A model generated the notes under the pieces. It saw nothing but the letters and a program-made list of their open reading frames with translations. It was not told the DNA's origin and ran no database searches. Below, piece by piece: positions 11,400 through 22,559 of a stretch of DNA of 64,000 nt; positions within the stretch are counted from its first letter, which is position 1; the number at the start of each line of letters is the position of its first letter. The stretch lies in contig CM077676.1 in NCBI GenBank assembly GCA_039707655.1, positions 453,210,379 through 453,274,378 of the forward strand. Direction: 5' to 3'. The stretch comes from Elymus sibiricus. Taxonomy: Eukaryota; Streptophyta; Magnoliopsida; Poales; Poaceae. Position numbers and translations under genes: made by a program.

Positions 11400-12491
11400 A
11401 AGCCATTGTGGATCGAAAATGTAAAGGAACTTTATGCTTTGCTGTTGTAAATGTTTTCTGCAAGTACTGATGCTGCTCATGCGTGCTGAATGGAAGTGGC
11501 ACTTTATGCTTGCTGTTGTAAAAGTTTTGGTTTTCTGAAACTGTAGCTTTTTCTGAAACTTATTTTTTTTCTGAAAAAATCATATGTACCGAACTGATGC
11601 TTGCTGCTGCTCTGTGACATATGCTTTGTTGAAAATCATACATACATCTGCAAAACTGGTTTAGTTTTTTCTCGATGGCTGCTCTGAAGCATATGCTTTT
11701 TGTTTGTTGCTCTGAACGTATGCTCTGCAAACTGGTGTACAAATGTAAAGGAACCAGACATTCAAGAAACAAGTTAGAGATTTTTTTGCTCCTTTGTTTT
11801 TTTCCTGCACACGCAACTATGAGAAAATTCAAACCACTTTTTGCCTGCACACGCCCATGTAGAAGCAGCAAAACGCAAGGTTTTTATTTTTTTTAAGAAT
11901 GTTTAATGTGCGATCATGCTTCAGGTGATCATTTAAGGAAGTGAAACTCCTTTTTTCGCAACACATTTTTGTCCTGCATTTTTCCTCACTAAATAGCAAC
12001 TATCTAAATAGCAACTATCATTTCGTATTTTCGGGGCGCACTAATGAAAAACCGCAGGATGCCTTTGTTCTTACTTTCTTTTTTTCCTCTGTCTAAAAAC
12101 ATGTATGATTGCAGCATATATATGCTACACAATACTGACAAATGGGACGGCACCCATGTCCTGGAGTATGGGCCAAGAGACATAGCCAACATGAGGAAAA
12201 TATTGACGGCAAAAATGGTAAAGAGTCACCACAACGACGTCAATTGGGCAAAGATGCTCAACATCAAGAAGGTAAATAAATGTCTGCAACGCACACAAGC
12301 AATTTAATATCAGGTTTTACGGCATACCACCACCAACTTCATTTTTGTAGCACAGAACATAAATTACATGGTCTTTTTCAACACAAATAAAACATTTTTC
12401 AGATCCATTTTTTTTTCATCCCCCTCAAATGTTCGGCCGCGCACAAATTGCCTTTTTTCTCACTTCTTATTTTTTTCACTGCTGGATCCAG

Positions 12492-15070
12492 TCAAGCACT
12501 TCGGTTCATCCCAGGCGTGCAAGTGGCACAATTGTGCCCTAACTCTTTGCAGTATGCACATTTCGTCTTCTTCTTCGGGTGCAACTCAATGCCCGAGTAG
12601 TACTTCTTGTCTCTCTTGCGTCCTTTAGTAGAAGATTTTGGGGGGTTACGCAAAGGTGTTGCTTTAGGCTCTCCAGCAGAAGCTTCCGTGGGGGCAGATT
12701 GGGCTGGTGGCTGGGTCGGCGCCGCTGGCTTCTTCTTCCTCCTTGATTTATAAAGTTGGTTTAGTTCAGTCTCCAACGCGCGCCCATAGGACCTGCACAA
12801 AGCTGCTCCTGCATCGGACATACTGCCCAATTTAGAGATTTTGCCAAACATAGTATTCAGGGAAACATGCCTTATTTGCTGTAGAGACTCTTGAGGCATT
12901 GCATCAGGAACTTGTGTGTTAGGGGGCAAATCAGTAAGAACTGCGTTCTGAGTCCATCTAGGCAGTATGTAGCGCTCAGGGATCTCATCAACAGCAAGGT
13001 GGGTGAACACTTTCAAGATGTGGACACAAAGCAGCCCATCCCTGTAAAACTTGCAACACTCACACCCGTACTCTTGCTGCGCAACCTGCGCTGTTACCAT
13101 GTATAGTCTACGACCATAAATCCCAGCATAGATTCTGTTAGGCTCAAGCAGGTACATGTTGCCGCCTTGAGGCCTAACATTATACATGCCAATCAAGGAA
13201 AACTCATCCTGAAACCTGTAGTATATATCCCTTGTGTAAACTCGCAAGGCTTGCTTCTCAATTGGGAACAGGGACCAAAGCCTTGGCTCAAGCTCATATG
13301 TTCGGTAATCATTACCCCCTTCTTTCACCAAGATCTTGTCATTTATCTTCTCATATTGCTTCACAAAGTTGAGCATAGAATTCTGCGGGTTCACGTACCT
13401 TTTTAGGACAACATTGAAGCCTTCACTCCGCTGAGTCGACTGGAGGAATGGGAAGAAGCAATTTCTGAAGTAGCAAGGTACCCAAAGGTGCTTGATCGCA
13501 TACAGATCATCAAAGCGTTTGTCGCCAGCAATACCATGCTTCTCAACCATAGCAGCCCATCTTGTCTCAAACTCCTCAGGAGTCATGCTCAAGTCTATCA
13601 CCTCATTGAATTCTTTAGCTAGCTCAGGATGCCTAGCCAAGTAAGCACCCAACTTCTCTTGGGCTTTCTTAATGATATGCCAGCGGCAACTGCGGTGAAC
13701 TGCGTGTGGGAAAATGTTTGCTATAGAATTTTTCATCGCCTGGTCTTGGTCAGTTATGATGTTGAGCGGTGCAATGCCATGCATCGCTTCAAGAAAGGCC
13801 CCAAACAACCAATCAAAGCTGGTCTCAAGCTCTTGCCGTAAGAAGCCACACCCCAGCATGAAAGACTACCCATGCCTGTTCTTCAAAGTCAAAAAGGATG
13901 GAATAGGTAGAGCTGAGAATTTGTTTTGGGTGGATGGGAGGGCTCGGGAGGCCTACATAAAAGCTTACAATGATTGTATCTCTTTTGACACGACCTACTT
14001 GACGAATATGTATAACATGCCCTTTGCTCCATTTATTGGGATGAACAGGCATGGGCAACTGTCTCAGCCAAGTCGCCTTCATTTGCTTCAGCACTGCGAA
14101 GGCCAGTTCTCATGTTTCTTATCGTTTTCGTCGTGTACGGCACAATTGCAGCTTGGCCATAAAATTCAGACATAACAGTCATCATGCGACCTGTTTCCAT
14201 GTTGCACCTATGCAATATTTTCAAGAACAACTCAACCTCCTCCGGCGGTATTCCTTGGTGAGAGCGGAGGTATTTAGTGAGAGACGGATTGTCAATCAGT
14301 CTGTGATTGTGGTCTGCAACAACACCTATGACCACCCACTTGCTATTAGTCAGCTTGACTGTCATTTTTGCTGGACAGTTGGTCTGTTTGATAAACTCTC
14401 TTCTCCTCTTTTTCACAAGCCCCCCTGGTGATTTGTAAGAGCTACACCCTGCTTGCTTACTGCCAACACCTTGCCCATCGCCACGGTCCTCAGAATCTGA
14501 ACTGAGGTTTTCAAAAGCAGGGGTGTAGACACCTTCATTTATTTTAGGCTTCCCCGAGTTGTTGCAGCAAAAGGTCTGTTTCTCAAGCACATTAGTATAC
14601 GAAGACCTCCTGGACGTGTTGGCCTTCATCGAGAATCCAATTCTGAGAGAGTAGGCCCTGTAGTGCGCCTTAGCACCTTCAAGCGTGTCAAACTCCATGC
14701 CGACATAAGGTTCCTGTGGGCTAGATCGCACCTCGTTCTCATCAAAACCTAACAAGCCAGCGCTACCTGCACATTCTTGCACACCATTGCTAGGCAAAGT
14801 TGCAGCCGGGCTGAACATGGCAGGGGCGGGCGCGATAGTTTCAGCAGTTGCCATCGCATCAGACGCACCAGTACCAGCAGCCGCCGCAACACGAAACCCC
14901 ACACCAACGACATCTTGGACAGGAGCAGAACACAAATCCGGCGACTCGCCCACACCCTCGATAGAAATAGGGACCTTTTCAGGTTGGGCTTGTGTGCAGT
15001 ACAGGGGACCACCATCACAGTCAACAAAGTCATCGGGGAGCTCATTGAGATCAAGGCCGGCCATCCGCAC
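12492..15070 (-). pseudogene. FAR1/MULE-type transposase with an inverted internal segment
   Basis: This is the Mutator-like transposase. The N-terminal part (15070-14033) starts MAGLDLNELPDD and has a FAR1-type DNA-binding region (YVGMEFDTLEGAKAHYRAYS) and a zinc-binding HNH (VVADHNHRL). The C-terminal part (13859-12492) has the catalytic segment NIITDQDQAM, the QRSEGFN glutamate region, a SWIM zinc finger (CECCKFYRDGLLCVHIL) and a C-terminal zinc knuckle (CAYCKELGHNCATC). The middle, including the first catalytic Asp, is missing from the minus strand. It is found on the plus strand at about 13857-14055, reading CISFDTTYLTNMYNMPFAPF. The protein is therefore broken by an inversion and cannot be made as one chain. 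Apart from that, both flanking frames are long and open. Confidence 0.85.
13857..14055 (+). other. Inverted ~200-bp segment of the transposase gene
   Basis: On the plus strand this segment reads KDYPCLFFKVKKDG, ENLFWVDGRAREAY, CISFDTTYLTNMYN and FAPFIGMNRHGQ in order. That is the normal run of a FAR1-type transposase between its DNA-binding region and its catalytic core. The flanking minus-strand frames stop exactly at its edges: the upstream half ends near AETVAH (14053) and the downstream half starts LGCGFLRQE (about 13857). The first catalytic Asp codon is at 13987-13989. The edges share only a short GCATG/CATGC match. Confidence 0.85.
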
Positions 15071-16310
15071 ATTTTATAAGACAAAATAGGGGAAGGAATT
15101 AATACATAAGCGACATAATGTGAACGAGACAGTAGCATTTTTTCCTCTCTTTTTTCTATCATGCAAGCAAACTCAATGAGCAGGGGGCATTTTTTCAGAA
15201 ATCACTGCTAGGTTCACATATGTGGCTTCTTTTTGTGTTTTTTGTAAGCAACTATACTTTTACCCTTTTTTTTAGCTCATCTCTTTTTTGATTTTGTAAG
15301 AAACTGGACTTTTTTTCTTTTTACTTTCTACCCTACTGATTATTGCCCAGTTTGTAAGAAACTGGACCTTTTGTAAGCAACTACAATAGTTTATTGCCCA
15401 GTTTTAATATACCCAGATTATTAACAATTTTTCATACAACAAATAGGCAAGATTCTACAATTAATTAGTTTCTCTTTTTGTTTTTGCAGAAGCAAGGTGC
15501 AAGACAATAGGCAAGAAACAATTCAAGAGCCAACAACTTTTATCTAGCATCATGGTTGTACAGGAGGCAAGAACAGAGAATCAGATTTGGGGCAAGATTC
15601 AAGTCAGGCTTGCAACACTTGGGTACAGGAGGCAAATCTGCAAGTAGTAGAGCATGGGGGGTAGGTACATCTGGGAGGTCAACACTTGGGTACAGGAGGC
15701 AAATCTGCAAGTAGTAGAACTAAAAAGAATATCATGGTAAAAAAATTGGAACGGCCCTGTTACCTTTGCTGTCTTTCACCTGTGGGAATTTGCCCAGTTC
15801 TGGTAATTTTTTTGCCCACGTTTTCTTCAGATTGTTGCCTGATCAGCACAAAGAGTTGCAGACAAGAAAATTGCCCAGCTCTGTCAATTTTTTTGCCCAC
15901 AATCCTCCAGAAATATTGCCTGATCGGCAGGAAGAGTTGCAGACACAATTCCGTTTTCAGATTTTCCCCCCACGACTTTTTGCCTTGATTTTTCGCCCTT
16001 TTTTACTCTGTGTTTTCGCTGTGGGAGGAGAGCTTCCCAACGCTAGGCCATGGCGTTCGGCGGCGGCTGGGTGGGAAGAAGTTGCGCTGGGGGTATGGGC
16101 TGGTGGGGCGTAGGGTTTCTGGTGGTGGGTGGAGGGGAGGATCACGTGAGGGGAAGGATGGATGGATGTCGGGACGTGGCAACGACAGGGAAAAGTGGAC
16201 CTACCTTTTTTAGCACATGGGTGGGGACCCGACAGGGTGGCACTTTCCTAATCAGTCGGCCGCTATACCCAGCCGCATAGCGCGCGGGCGCTGCGTAGCA
16301 GCGTCCAAAT

Positions 16311-16871
16311 TGGATAATTAAGAATACATGCTCGACCAGGACAAGATTGTCATTCCTATGTTTTCTTGATAAATTTAAGTGCATTTAGATCTGCAATGCT
16401 AATTATGTCGAAAGCTACAAGCATACCTAGGTAATGACATCAATCAGGGACTCCTCCCTCTTCCCCACTTGTAGTCATTGTCACAGGTTTTGAAAACACG
16501 CCAATAATGCTACAATTAGCAGGTGCAGAGACGGCCAATCGTTTCTAACTGTACGTGCCTGATATTTCTTTTTTTTTCTTGCGCTGTTTTTACTCTGTCA
16601 TACCTGACCCCTCACGTGTGCTACGACAGTACGACCAACTTCACACATATAAGAACGGCATTATCCAAGATCCAAGGCCATTAGCGAGTCAATTGACGAG
16701 GCCTGTGATTAGGAACTGCAAAAGTAATCTGAAATTCAGGATGGCTTCTTGGATCCATTGGGAGATAAGTGGAAGAGATTCAAGACATCCGTCCTCAACG
16801 TACAGAAAACAGAACAAAAACTCCTAATTAAGATGTTCTTCGAATTCAGGCATCGCTATTCTGGAGCTTGT
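16311..16871. other. Unassigned intergenic sequence
   Basis: About 560 bp of mixed composition with a T-rich tract near 16565. No gene, terminus or repeat is recognised. Confidence 0.4.
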
Positions 16872-17629
16872 GGGTGTGTTTGGTAGAGTGCATGGAGGGT
16901 GCATGAGCTCAACAGTTCCCTCCTCGACCCATTTTTAGGTGTTTGGTAGCTTGCACGGGGCCTCCTCAGCATGCACGAGCTTAGCCCAAATACCCTCTTA
17001 GCATGCACGAAGAGAGAACACCCCAACAGTCGTTCGCTGGTCAGCATGCATGAGCGAAGCGAGCGACAACGTGTTTAAAAAATGTTCAAAATTTCTAAAA
17101 AATAATTTAATTTTCAGAAAATGTTCAGAGTATCAAAAATTGTTCAGATTTTCAAAATTTGTTAAAGTTTTCCAAAAATGTCCAGATTTTCAAAATTTGT
17201 AAATTTTTTCAAAAAATGTTTAGAATTTCAAATTTTGTTTAAATTTTCAAAAAAGTTTGGATATTTAAAAATTTTGATTTTTCAAAAAATGTTCAGATTT
17301 TCAAAGTTTGTTTAAATTTTAAAAAATATCAAAAATTTAATTTTTTTTAAAAACCTTTAGAATTTCAAAAAATGTTATTTTTTCCATGTTTCAAAAAATT
17401 GTTGACATTTTTCAAATGTTTTGTTCACTTATTTGAAAATACCGGTTGCTAGAATACCGACCGACATGTCTAAGCAGATGCAAGCTGCCAAACAGAGTCT
17501 CAGCTTAGCATGTCTCAGCACATACACCGCTACCAAACAACAGCAAATGCATGTACTCAGCATGTCTACACTCAGCATGTATTAGAGGAGAACAACCATG
17601 CTAGGTTGGGAATGCTACCAAACACACCC
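16872..17629. mobile_element. Non-autonomous TIR element (758 bp)
   Basis: Perfect 15-bp terminal inverted repeats, GGGTGTGTTTGGTAG at 16872-16886 and its complement at 17615-17629, bound the element. The flanking trinucleotide tgt on both sides is a possible target duplication, so the superfamily (Harbinger-like or CACTA-like) is uncertain. The interior from 17080 to 17410 is a degenerate array of ATGTTCAGATTTTCAAAA-like units. It has no coding capacity. Confidence 0.7.
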
Positions 17630-17678
17630 TGTAAGAATGGAAAACCATAACTGTTCTCAGATATAGAGCAAACTCCTG

Positions 17679-18160
17679 CTAAGAAGTTGCAACCGAACTA
17701 CCAAAGCATCGAATCAAATTCCGGCGAAGCGACGAACCTCTCCAATGCAGATAAAGGCTAAAGAGAGGGGATAAGAGCCATACCGCAGGCACGTAGTGGC
17801 GGCGCCAGGTTTTAGAGGGTGGGTATTCATTTTGGAGGAGGGTATTCATTTTGCCAAAATCATCACTATTTTGCAAAAAAAATCGCCTGTTTTATATAAA
17901 ATTTCAATGTTTGTCAAAATCTTGGGTATTCAGCCGAATACCCAAGAATACCCCTGGCGCCGCCCCTGCAGGCACGTGGCGGCCGTGCTGAAGATTGCGT
18001 GGCCGGGGAGCGCCACGGCGGCTAAGACGGCGGCTGCTCGGGTTGGCCCCGGGGAGGAAGCGGCCAAGACGGCGGGCGCCGAGCGGGAGAACGCGAGCAA
18101 GGCGGCTACGAAGAAAATGAATGGTATCCTTCGGCCACTCCAATAATAAAGGGCGTGCAA
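17679..18160 (-). pseudogene. Unrecognised small coding remnant interrupted by the hAT MITE
   Basis: When the MITE and one duplication are ignored, the minus strand has an open, GC-rich frame. It runs from about 18160 (reading IPFIFFVAALLAFSRSAPAV) through an Ala-rich stretch to the MITE, and the sequence left of the MITE continues open for about 35 codons. The start resembles a hydrophobic signal or membrane segment. I do not recognise the family. It could be an exon remnant or chance GC-rich sequence. Confidence 0.3.
17794..17968. mobile_element. hAT MITE (175 bp)
   Basis: Terminal repeats TAGTGGCGGCGCCAGG (17794-17809) and CCTGGCGCCGCCCCTG (17953-17968) flank the element. The 8-bp duplication caggcacg is perfect at 17786-17793 and 17969-17976. 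The size and duplication length fit hAT. Confidence 0.9.
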
Positions 18161-18227
18161 TCAGTGTGTGGTAGACAATGCACTGCCCTATGTACGAACC
18201 GATAGGCAGTGCAATCAGTGTAAGAAA

Positions 18228-18412
18228 CAGTGGCGGATCTAGGGGTGGGGTCATGGGGCCATGGCCTTCACAAACAATTTACAAATTTTCTTTAACTAGT
18301 GCAATGTTTGTCCATCATACTAATTTTGATGTAGTGTAGTAATATTTTTTTCTAGCCATTGGAATGTTGCTCATGGTTGCCTCCACATTGTCAAATCCTA
18401 GATCCGCCACTG
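18228..18412. mobile_element. hAT MITE (185 bp)
   Basis: Terminal repeats CAGTGGCGGATCTAGG (18228-18243) and CCTAGATCCGCCACTG (18397-18412) bound the element. The 8-bp duplication gtaagaaa is perfect at 18220-18227 and 18413-18420. The TIR start is shared with the hAT elements at 17794 and 38402. Confidence 0.92.
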
Positions 18413-18437
18413 GTAAGAAATGTAGTGCATAAAAGTT

Positions 18438-18501
18438 GGCTGTTGGAATTAACCACGGGTTTTTTTTTTTTTTTTGAGAAAGTAGGCTGTTGGAATTAAC
18501 C
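18438..18501. repeat. Poly-T micro-insertion with 17-bp target duplication
   Basis: GGCTGTTGGAATTAACC occurs at 18438-18454 and again at 18485-18501. The 30 bp between them are mainly a T homopolymer followed by GAGAAAGTA. This is the footprint expected from target-primed insertion of little more than a poly(A) tail. Confidence 0.65.
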
Positions 18502-19577
18502 CGATTAGAAGACTTGTCCGGCTCGGACTTCGTGCAATCACCGAATAGGTTAGGTACGAGCTAGCTATTGGTGCTATATATGTATGTGGACTCGCGACCG
18601 CCGTTGGATCCCATCGGTTGAACGATTGGTTAGGCTTCGTACGGAACGTCATCCGGGTGGGTTTCTGCCCATCTGGTTTCCTAAGTCTATCTGGTGCCTT
18701 TAATCCCACCAGATGTTGCATTCACCGCGAATGGCTGTCGCCCAGTTGTGACACCCTGATTTTTGACACTTTTTCTTTTCAAAAATATTTGGAGTTCATT
18801 TGGATTTTTGTTGGAATTTGACTATGGATTCTATTCAAATGGCTCTTTGGACTTAAAGCTTGGGAATGTTTTTTTTTCTTTTCCCAAGTGAATCAAAGCT
18901 CTCAAAATCTTTTCAAGCTTATGCCCTTACTATTCTAGCTTAAATAATATTTTTGTTCTACTGAAAATATTCCTTTTTCCTCAAAGGAATAACTCTTTCT
19001 AATAGAGGTTGTGAAACAACCTATGTTTCTGTTTTTCTAAAAAGCCCCAAATAATTCTCATAAATACTTTGGGTCATATCATTCCAAAATATTCAAAAAC
19101 ATTTCACTGTCCAGTACAAAAATTCAATCAAACAATTCCATTTATTTTCTGGATAGAATTCAGTTTTATGAAGGAAGTATATTCAAATTTTGTTCAAAAA
19201 TTCTGAAATTTAGCCAGTGTATACACCTTCCTACATCATTACACCATGCCAAAACTCAGACCCAGGAGATCAACCATTTTACCCCAGTAATTCGCCAAAA
19301 AATCTACCCAGAACAGTCTTTTGACAAGAACCATCAGCACAGGCCTGCTCTGAGTGATCCAGTGGCCTAGATGGGCTACTGGGCTCTAGGACGGCACCCC
19401 AGACAATGCCTGGCAAGCCGACATGCCCCAGAGCATTAGTACGCGCGGTGACCATGCGTGTGGCGTGCCACAAATGCGGTCTGTGAGCGCATCGCGTCGG
19501 GCCGGCCAGCTCGCGCTGCCGTCCTTGCTCCGCCAGCACGACCATGGCGGCCACCGGCCACTGTTGCCGCCATCCGC

Positions 19578-19587
19578 CTATAAAAGG
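19578..19587 (+). promoter_or_regulatory. TATA box of the solo LTR
   Basis: CTATAAAAGG lies at about 830 bp into the LTR, followed by a C-rich start region. It is the likely LTR promoter. Confidence 0.6.
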
Positions 19588-21758
19588 CGATGCCCAGCCC
19601 GTCCAGCATCACACCACACTCCCTCCACCATCAATCGATCCCCAAAACCCCGAGGCTAGGCCAGGAGGGCCTCCAGCCTCGGATCCCACCGGAGCTCCAC
19701 CGCTCGGACAGCACCGCCGCCCGTTGTCTCTGGTCTACCTCAGCTCCAGTTGACCCCTTCCCCGAGCTCCTCTCTCTCTCGTGATCACGAATCTCTGCTC
19801 AATCGTTTGATTCCATGCAGTTTCGCCCGATTTCGACGACCACCGCCGCTTGTCGTCTCAGGAGAAGAAGCGCACCACGCCGTCCGGCCACCTCTCGCTG
19901 AGCTGCTGGTATGTGTCGCGTCGCCATTGTCCGCTCGACCAGTTCCAGCCATCTCCGAGCACCGCCGTGTCCTCTACGCTGGCGAATGGCTGCCGAGGAG
20001 ACCATGGTGCTCTGCTCCCCTCTCTTTCTCATTTAAATATGACAGGTGGGTCCCGCCTGTCAGCGGCCCACGCGCACCCGAAGCGGTACGTAAGTGGAGG
20101 CGCATTCCAGGTTTATGTCTTCGACGAGGCCTTCTCTGGAAATTCTATTTTAGTTCAATTAAATCCATATTTGACCAGAACTTTGACCAACTCTAATTTG
20201 CAAACCATAAGTCCAAATGAGTTGATTCTTTTTGCATTAGTTTTCTACTGAACTCCTTTACCAACTGGTAAATTTTCATAATTTTGTGATCTGTCTAGAA
20301 TTTTTGGACAGATAAAATGCTTTATGTGACATTTACAAATGCCATTTAAAAATATTTTCAGAAGAGAATAACTTTGGTGGTGAAGACCAGGAGTGTTGTG
20401 TGACCCTCCATTTAAGCAAGGCAAGCCACCACCTCCATTTGCATGATGGCATTGCAAGGTCATGGTTTAAAAATGATTTTCTGGCTTAATTTGACATTAT
20501 TTGAATAAGGTTTATTCATGGTTATTCTTGTGATAATATTTGAGTATGCTACTGCCATGTTAATGCTTGAATTTAATGAGATCAGTAACTCACATGTTTA
20601 AGATAGTCTTGAATCCATATTAAAATGCTTGTTATTTCACTTAAGAGGTAAGTAGGAATAGCAAGAGTATATTATTCTTCGGTACGGTAAGTTAAGTATT
20701 GATATGACTTTGATCATGTTTTAATCAGTAAAATGGAAGGTTTTGTTATCACTTGAGTAAACTGGATAATATAACTCCTTCATTTATTGATCAAGTCATA
20801 GTGCCACCGAACCGAACTCACACGTGCAGCCACATTTGCCTTTATGGGAAGGCACTGGCTTGGTCTATCGTTATGCCTTTTATCGATGTCAACAAAGAGG
20901 GAAGATTTTACACACGTGCTACCTTGGCCCGGTAGGCGGTGTTTAATCTCGGGAGCCTGGGTTGGTTATTTTTAGCTTAGATCTCGACGGGGATAGTTGG
21001 CCACGGGGTGACACGGGGCCCAGTGATCTCTTCCCCAGGACATGACCCGAGGGTATGTCGGTGATACGGTAAGAGTGTCATGAGGTAGACAAGTTTTGTT
21101 GGACGAATGTCCATAATGTGGGTAAAGTGCGCAACCTCTGCAGAGTGTTTGAACCTATTCGAATAGCCGCGTCCACGGTATTGGACACAGTTCGTACTAA
21201 GTCACACTATTTGATCAACACCTCTAATGATGGAAGAATTCATCTTTATAATTGTTAAATTACAGTTGGCAAGAAACTTTGGGTGATCACAGAATGATCA
21301 CGGAAGTAAGTTAATTGACCAAGTGGTCATGAGAAAGACGGTCCCTGTGACCTTAATCGATGATTTATATTACAACTAGTTTAGTAATATCATGCTCGTT
21401 ATTTTCTTCCACCCTTTTAAATAACTGCCATGATATTGTCATGCTTAATTGCTTTGGTTGTTGTGAGCTTGCGAGTACATTCAAAGTACTCACCTGGCCT
21501 ATCATGCCAGATGCAGGAGATGCCATGTACGGGGATCCTGAGGATCCTGACTTCGCGAACTAGGACGTGTCCTAGCAGTGTCCCTATGGACTGGAGTTCC
21601 ACCATCGATGCGCTATTCCGCTGTTTCATATTCCGCTGCAACTAGTATCGAGACCCTGAGCTGTGACATAAATAATGTAGATACTGTCGCCGCACGAGTC
21701 GTGCCACTTTGCCTCGTGATATCATGTACTACCTGAACCTCTGTACCTTTGATATTTC

Positions 21759-21765
21759 AATAAAG
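21759..21765 (+). terminator. Polyadenylation signal of the solo LTR
   Basis: AATAAAG lies about 100 bp before the LTR end on the same strand as the TATA box. It fits the LTR polyadenylation signal. Confidence 0.5.
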
Positions 21766-22003
21766 AGTTGTTCAGTTCTATACCAAGTTGTTGTGTGCTT
21801 CCAGAAGACATTGATCTCTGGGCTGGAACACAAGGCGTCCGGTTCATTGAGCTGGGGTGCCACACCAGTAGTGGCAACGCTCTTACATGACCTAGTCTTC
21901 GTCTTCCTATGCCGCTATCGCGACACCACCGTTGCAACATTTTTTTCCAATTCTGTCTTTGCATAGGTAAAATTATTGCAACATTTAAACACGAGCAGGC
22001 AAA

Positions 22004-22555
22004 ATGTTCCTACTTTTAAGCTTGCACCGGCGGGCGGCCGACCTTGCAGCATCACATGTCGTCGATTGCATCATCGCCGGCCCTGCCTTGCAACGTCGCA
22101 CATACCAGCTTGCAGTATCGCCGGCTCGGCCTAGCAGCATCGCTATTCTAGTTTGCAGTATCGGCAATCCGGCCTTGCAGCGCCGTCATTCCGGGTTTGC
22201 AGCAATGGTGGCCCCCACCGTGCAGTGTCGCGTAGCCCGGCTTGCAGCAGAGGCAGCCAGCCTTGCAGCATCGCACGTCCTCGCTTGCAGCGTCGCCGGC
22301 CTGGCCTCGCAGCATTGCCATTCCGGCTTTGCAGTAATGGTGACCCCTGCCTTGCAGCGTCGCACGTCCTCGTTTGCAGCATCGTCGGCCCGACCTTGCA
22401 TTGTCGCAATTCTAGTTTGCAGCGTCACCGGTTTGGCCTTGCAGTGTTGCGTGTCCCGGCTTGTAGCAGCGGCAGCCGGCCTTGCTGCGTCGCACATCCT
22501 CGCTTGCAGCATCGCCGGCATGGCCTTGCAGTGTAGTCGCCCCAGCTTGTAGCGT
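22004..22555. repeat. Degenerate TTGCAGC-rich tandem repeat
   Basis: The motif CTTGCAGC with variants (CATCGC, GTCGC, CGGCC) recurs about every 25-40 bp throughout. Frames of 182, 127 and 192 codons are open at the same time on both strands, because the repeat avoids stop codons. The encoded peptides are cysteine-, alanine- and arginine-rich repeats with no recognised domain. I read it as a repeat rather than a gene. Confidence 0.6.
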
Positions 22556-22559
22556 CGCG

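Larger units (their letters stand above)
5331..12270 (+). pseudogene. Ulp1-like SUMO/ubiquitin-like protease gene of the MULE, multi-exon
   Basis: The gene encodes a plant Ulp1 family (C48) cysteine protease of the transposon-borne kind. Exons are inferred from splice sites: 5331-5357, 5396-5435, 5571-6228, 6332-6469, 6604-6709, about 6850-8190, 8300-8460, about 8613-8709, about 8818-9079 and about 12107-12270. The N-terminal exon reads MEDYPDQHNGEDEG from 5403, followed by a domain with VHHTLGLR, then DDDFMRAWLIVVVSTF. Catalytic His is at 8871-8873 (GHYWVLVLN), Asp at 8922-8924 (FEVLDSS), the oxyanion Gln at 9069-9071 (KCPKQDN) and catalytic Cys at 12110-12112 (DCSIYML). An extra G in the 8-G run at 5993-6000 shifts the frame, and a second frame change lies between about 6965 and 7010. 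No clean acceptor precedes the Cys exon. The copy is probably inactive. Confidence 0.75.
5098..16310. mobile_element. Mutator-like element carrying an Ulp1 protease gene and a FAR1-type transposase gene
   Basis: Two convergent genes define the element: an Ulp1/C48 cysteine-protease gene on the plus strand (5331-12270) and a FAR1/MULE transposase on the minus strand (15070-12492). Ulp1-bearing Mutator-like elements are known in plants, and neither gene looks host-derived. The termini are uncertain. The left side abuts a CACTA terminus at 5097, so the original left end may be lost. On the right, the GC-rich palindromic stretch at 16260-16310 (core GCTGCGTAGCAGC) is a candidate terminus. The 15071-16250 stretch is 5' leader and promoter sequence for the transposase, without a further recognised gene. 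Confidence 0.65.
18742..21869 (+). mobile_element. Solo LTR (3118 bp) with 5-bp target duplication
   Basis: The LTR runs from TGTGACACCCTG at 18747 to GGGGTGCCACA at 21864. It is flanked by identical ccagt at 18742-18746 and 21865-21869. No internal domain or second LTR follows, so this is a solo LTR left by recombination between LTRs. Length and GC-rich promoter region suggest a Gypsy-type family. A plus-strand TATA box is at 19578-19587 and an AATAAAG signal at 21759-21765. Open frames at 19423-20251 lie in the R/U5 region and show no domain. Confidence 0.9.

Noticed and set aside
19423..20251. Series of plus-strand frames after a TATA box
   Set aside because: They lie in the transcribed part of the solo LTR and overlap in different frames without a domain.
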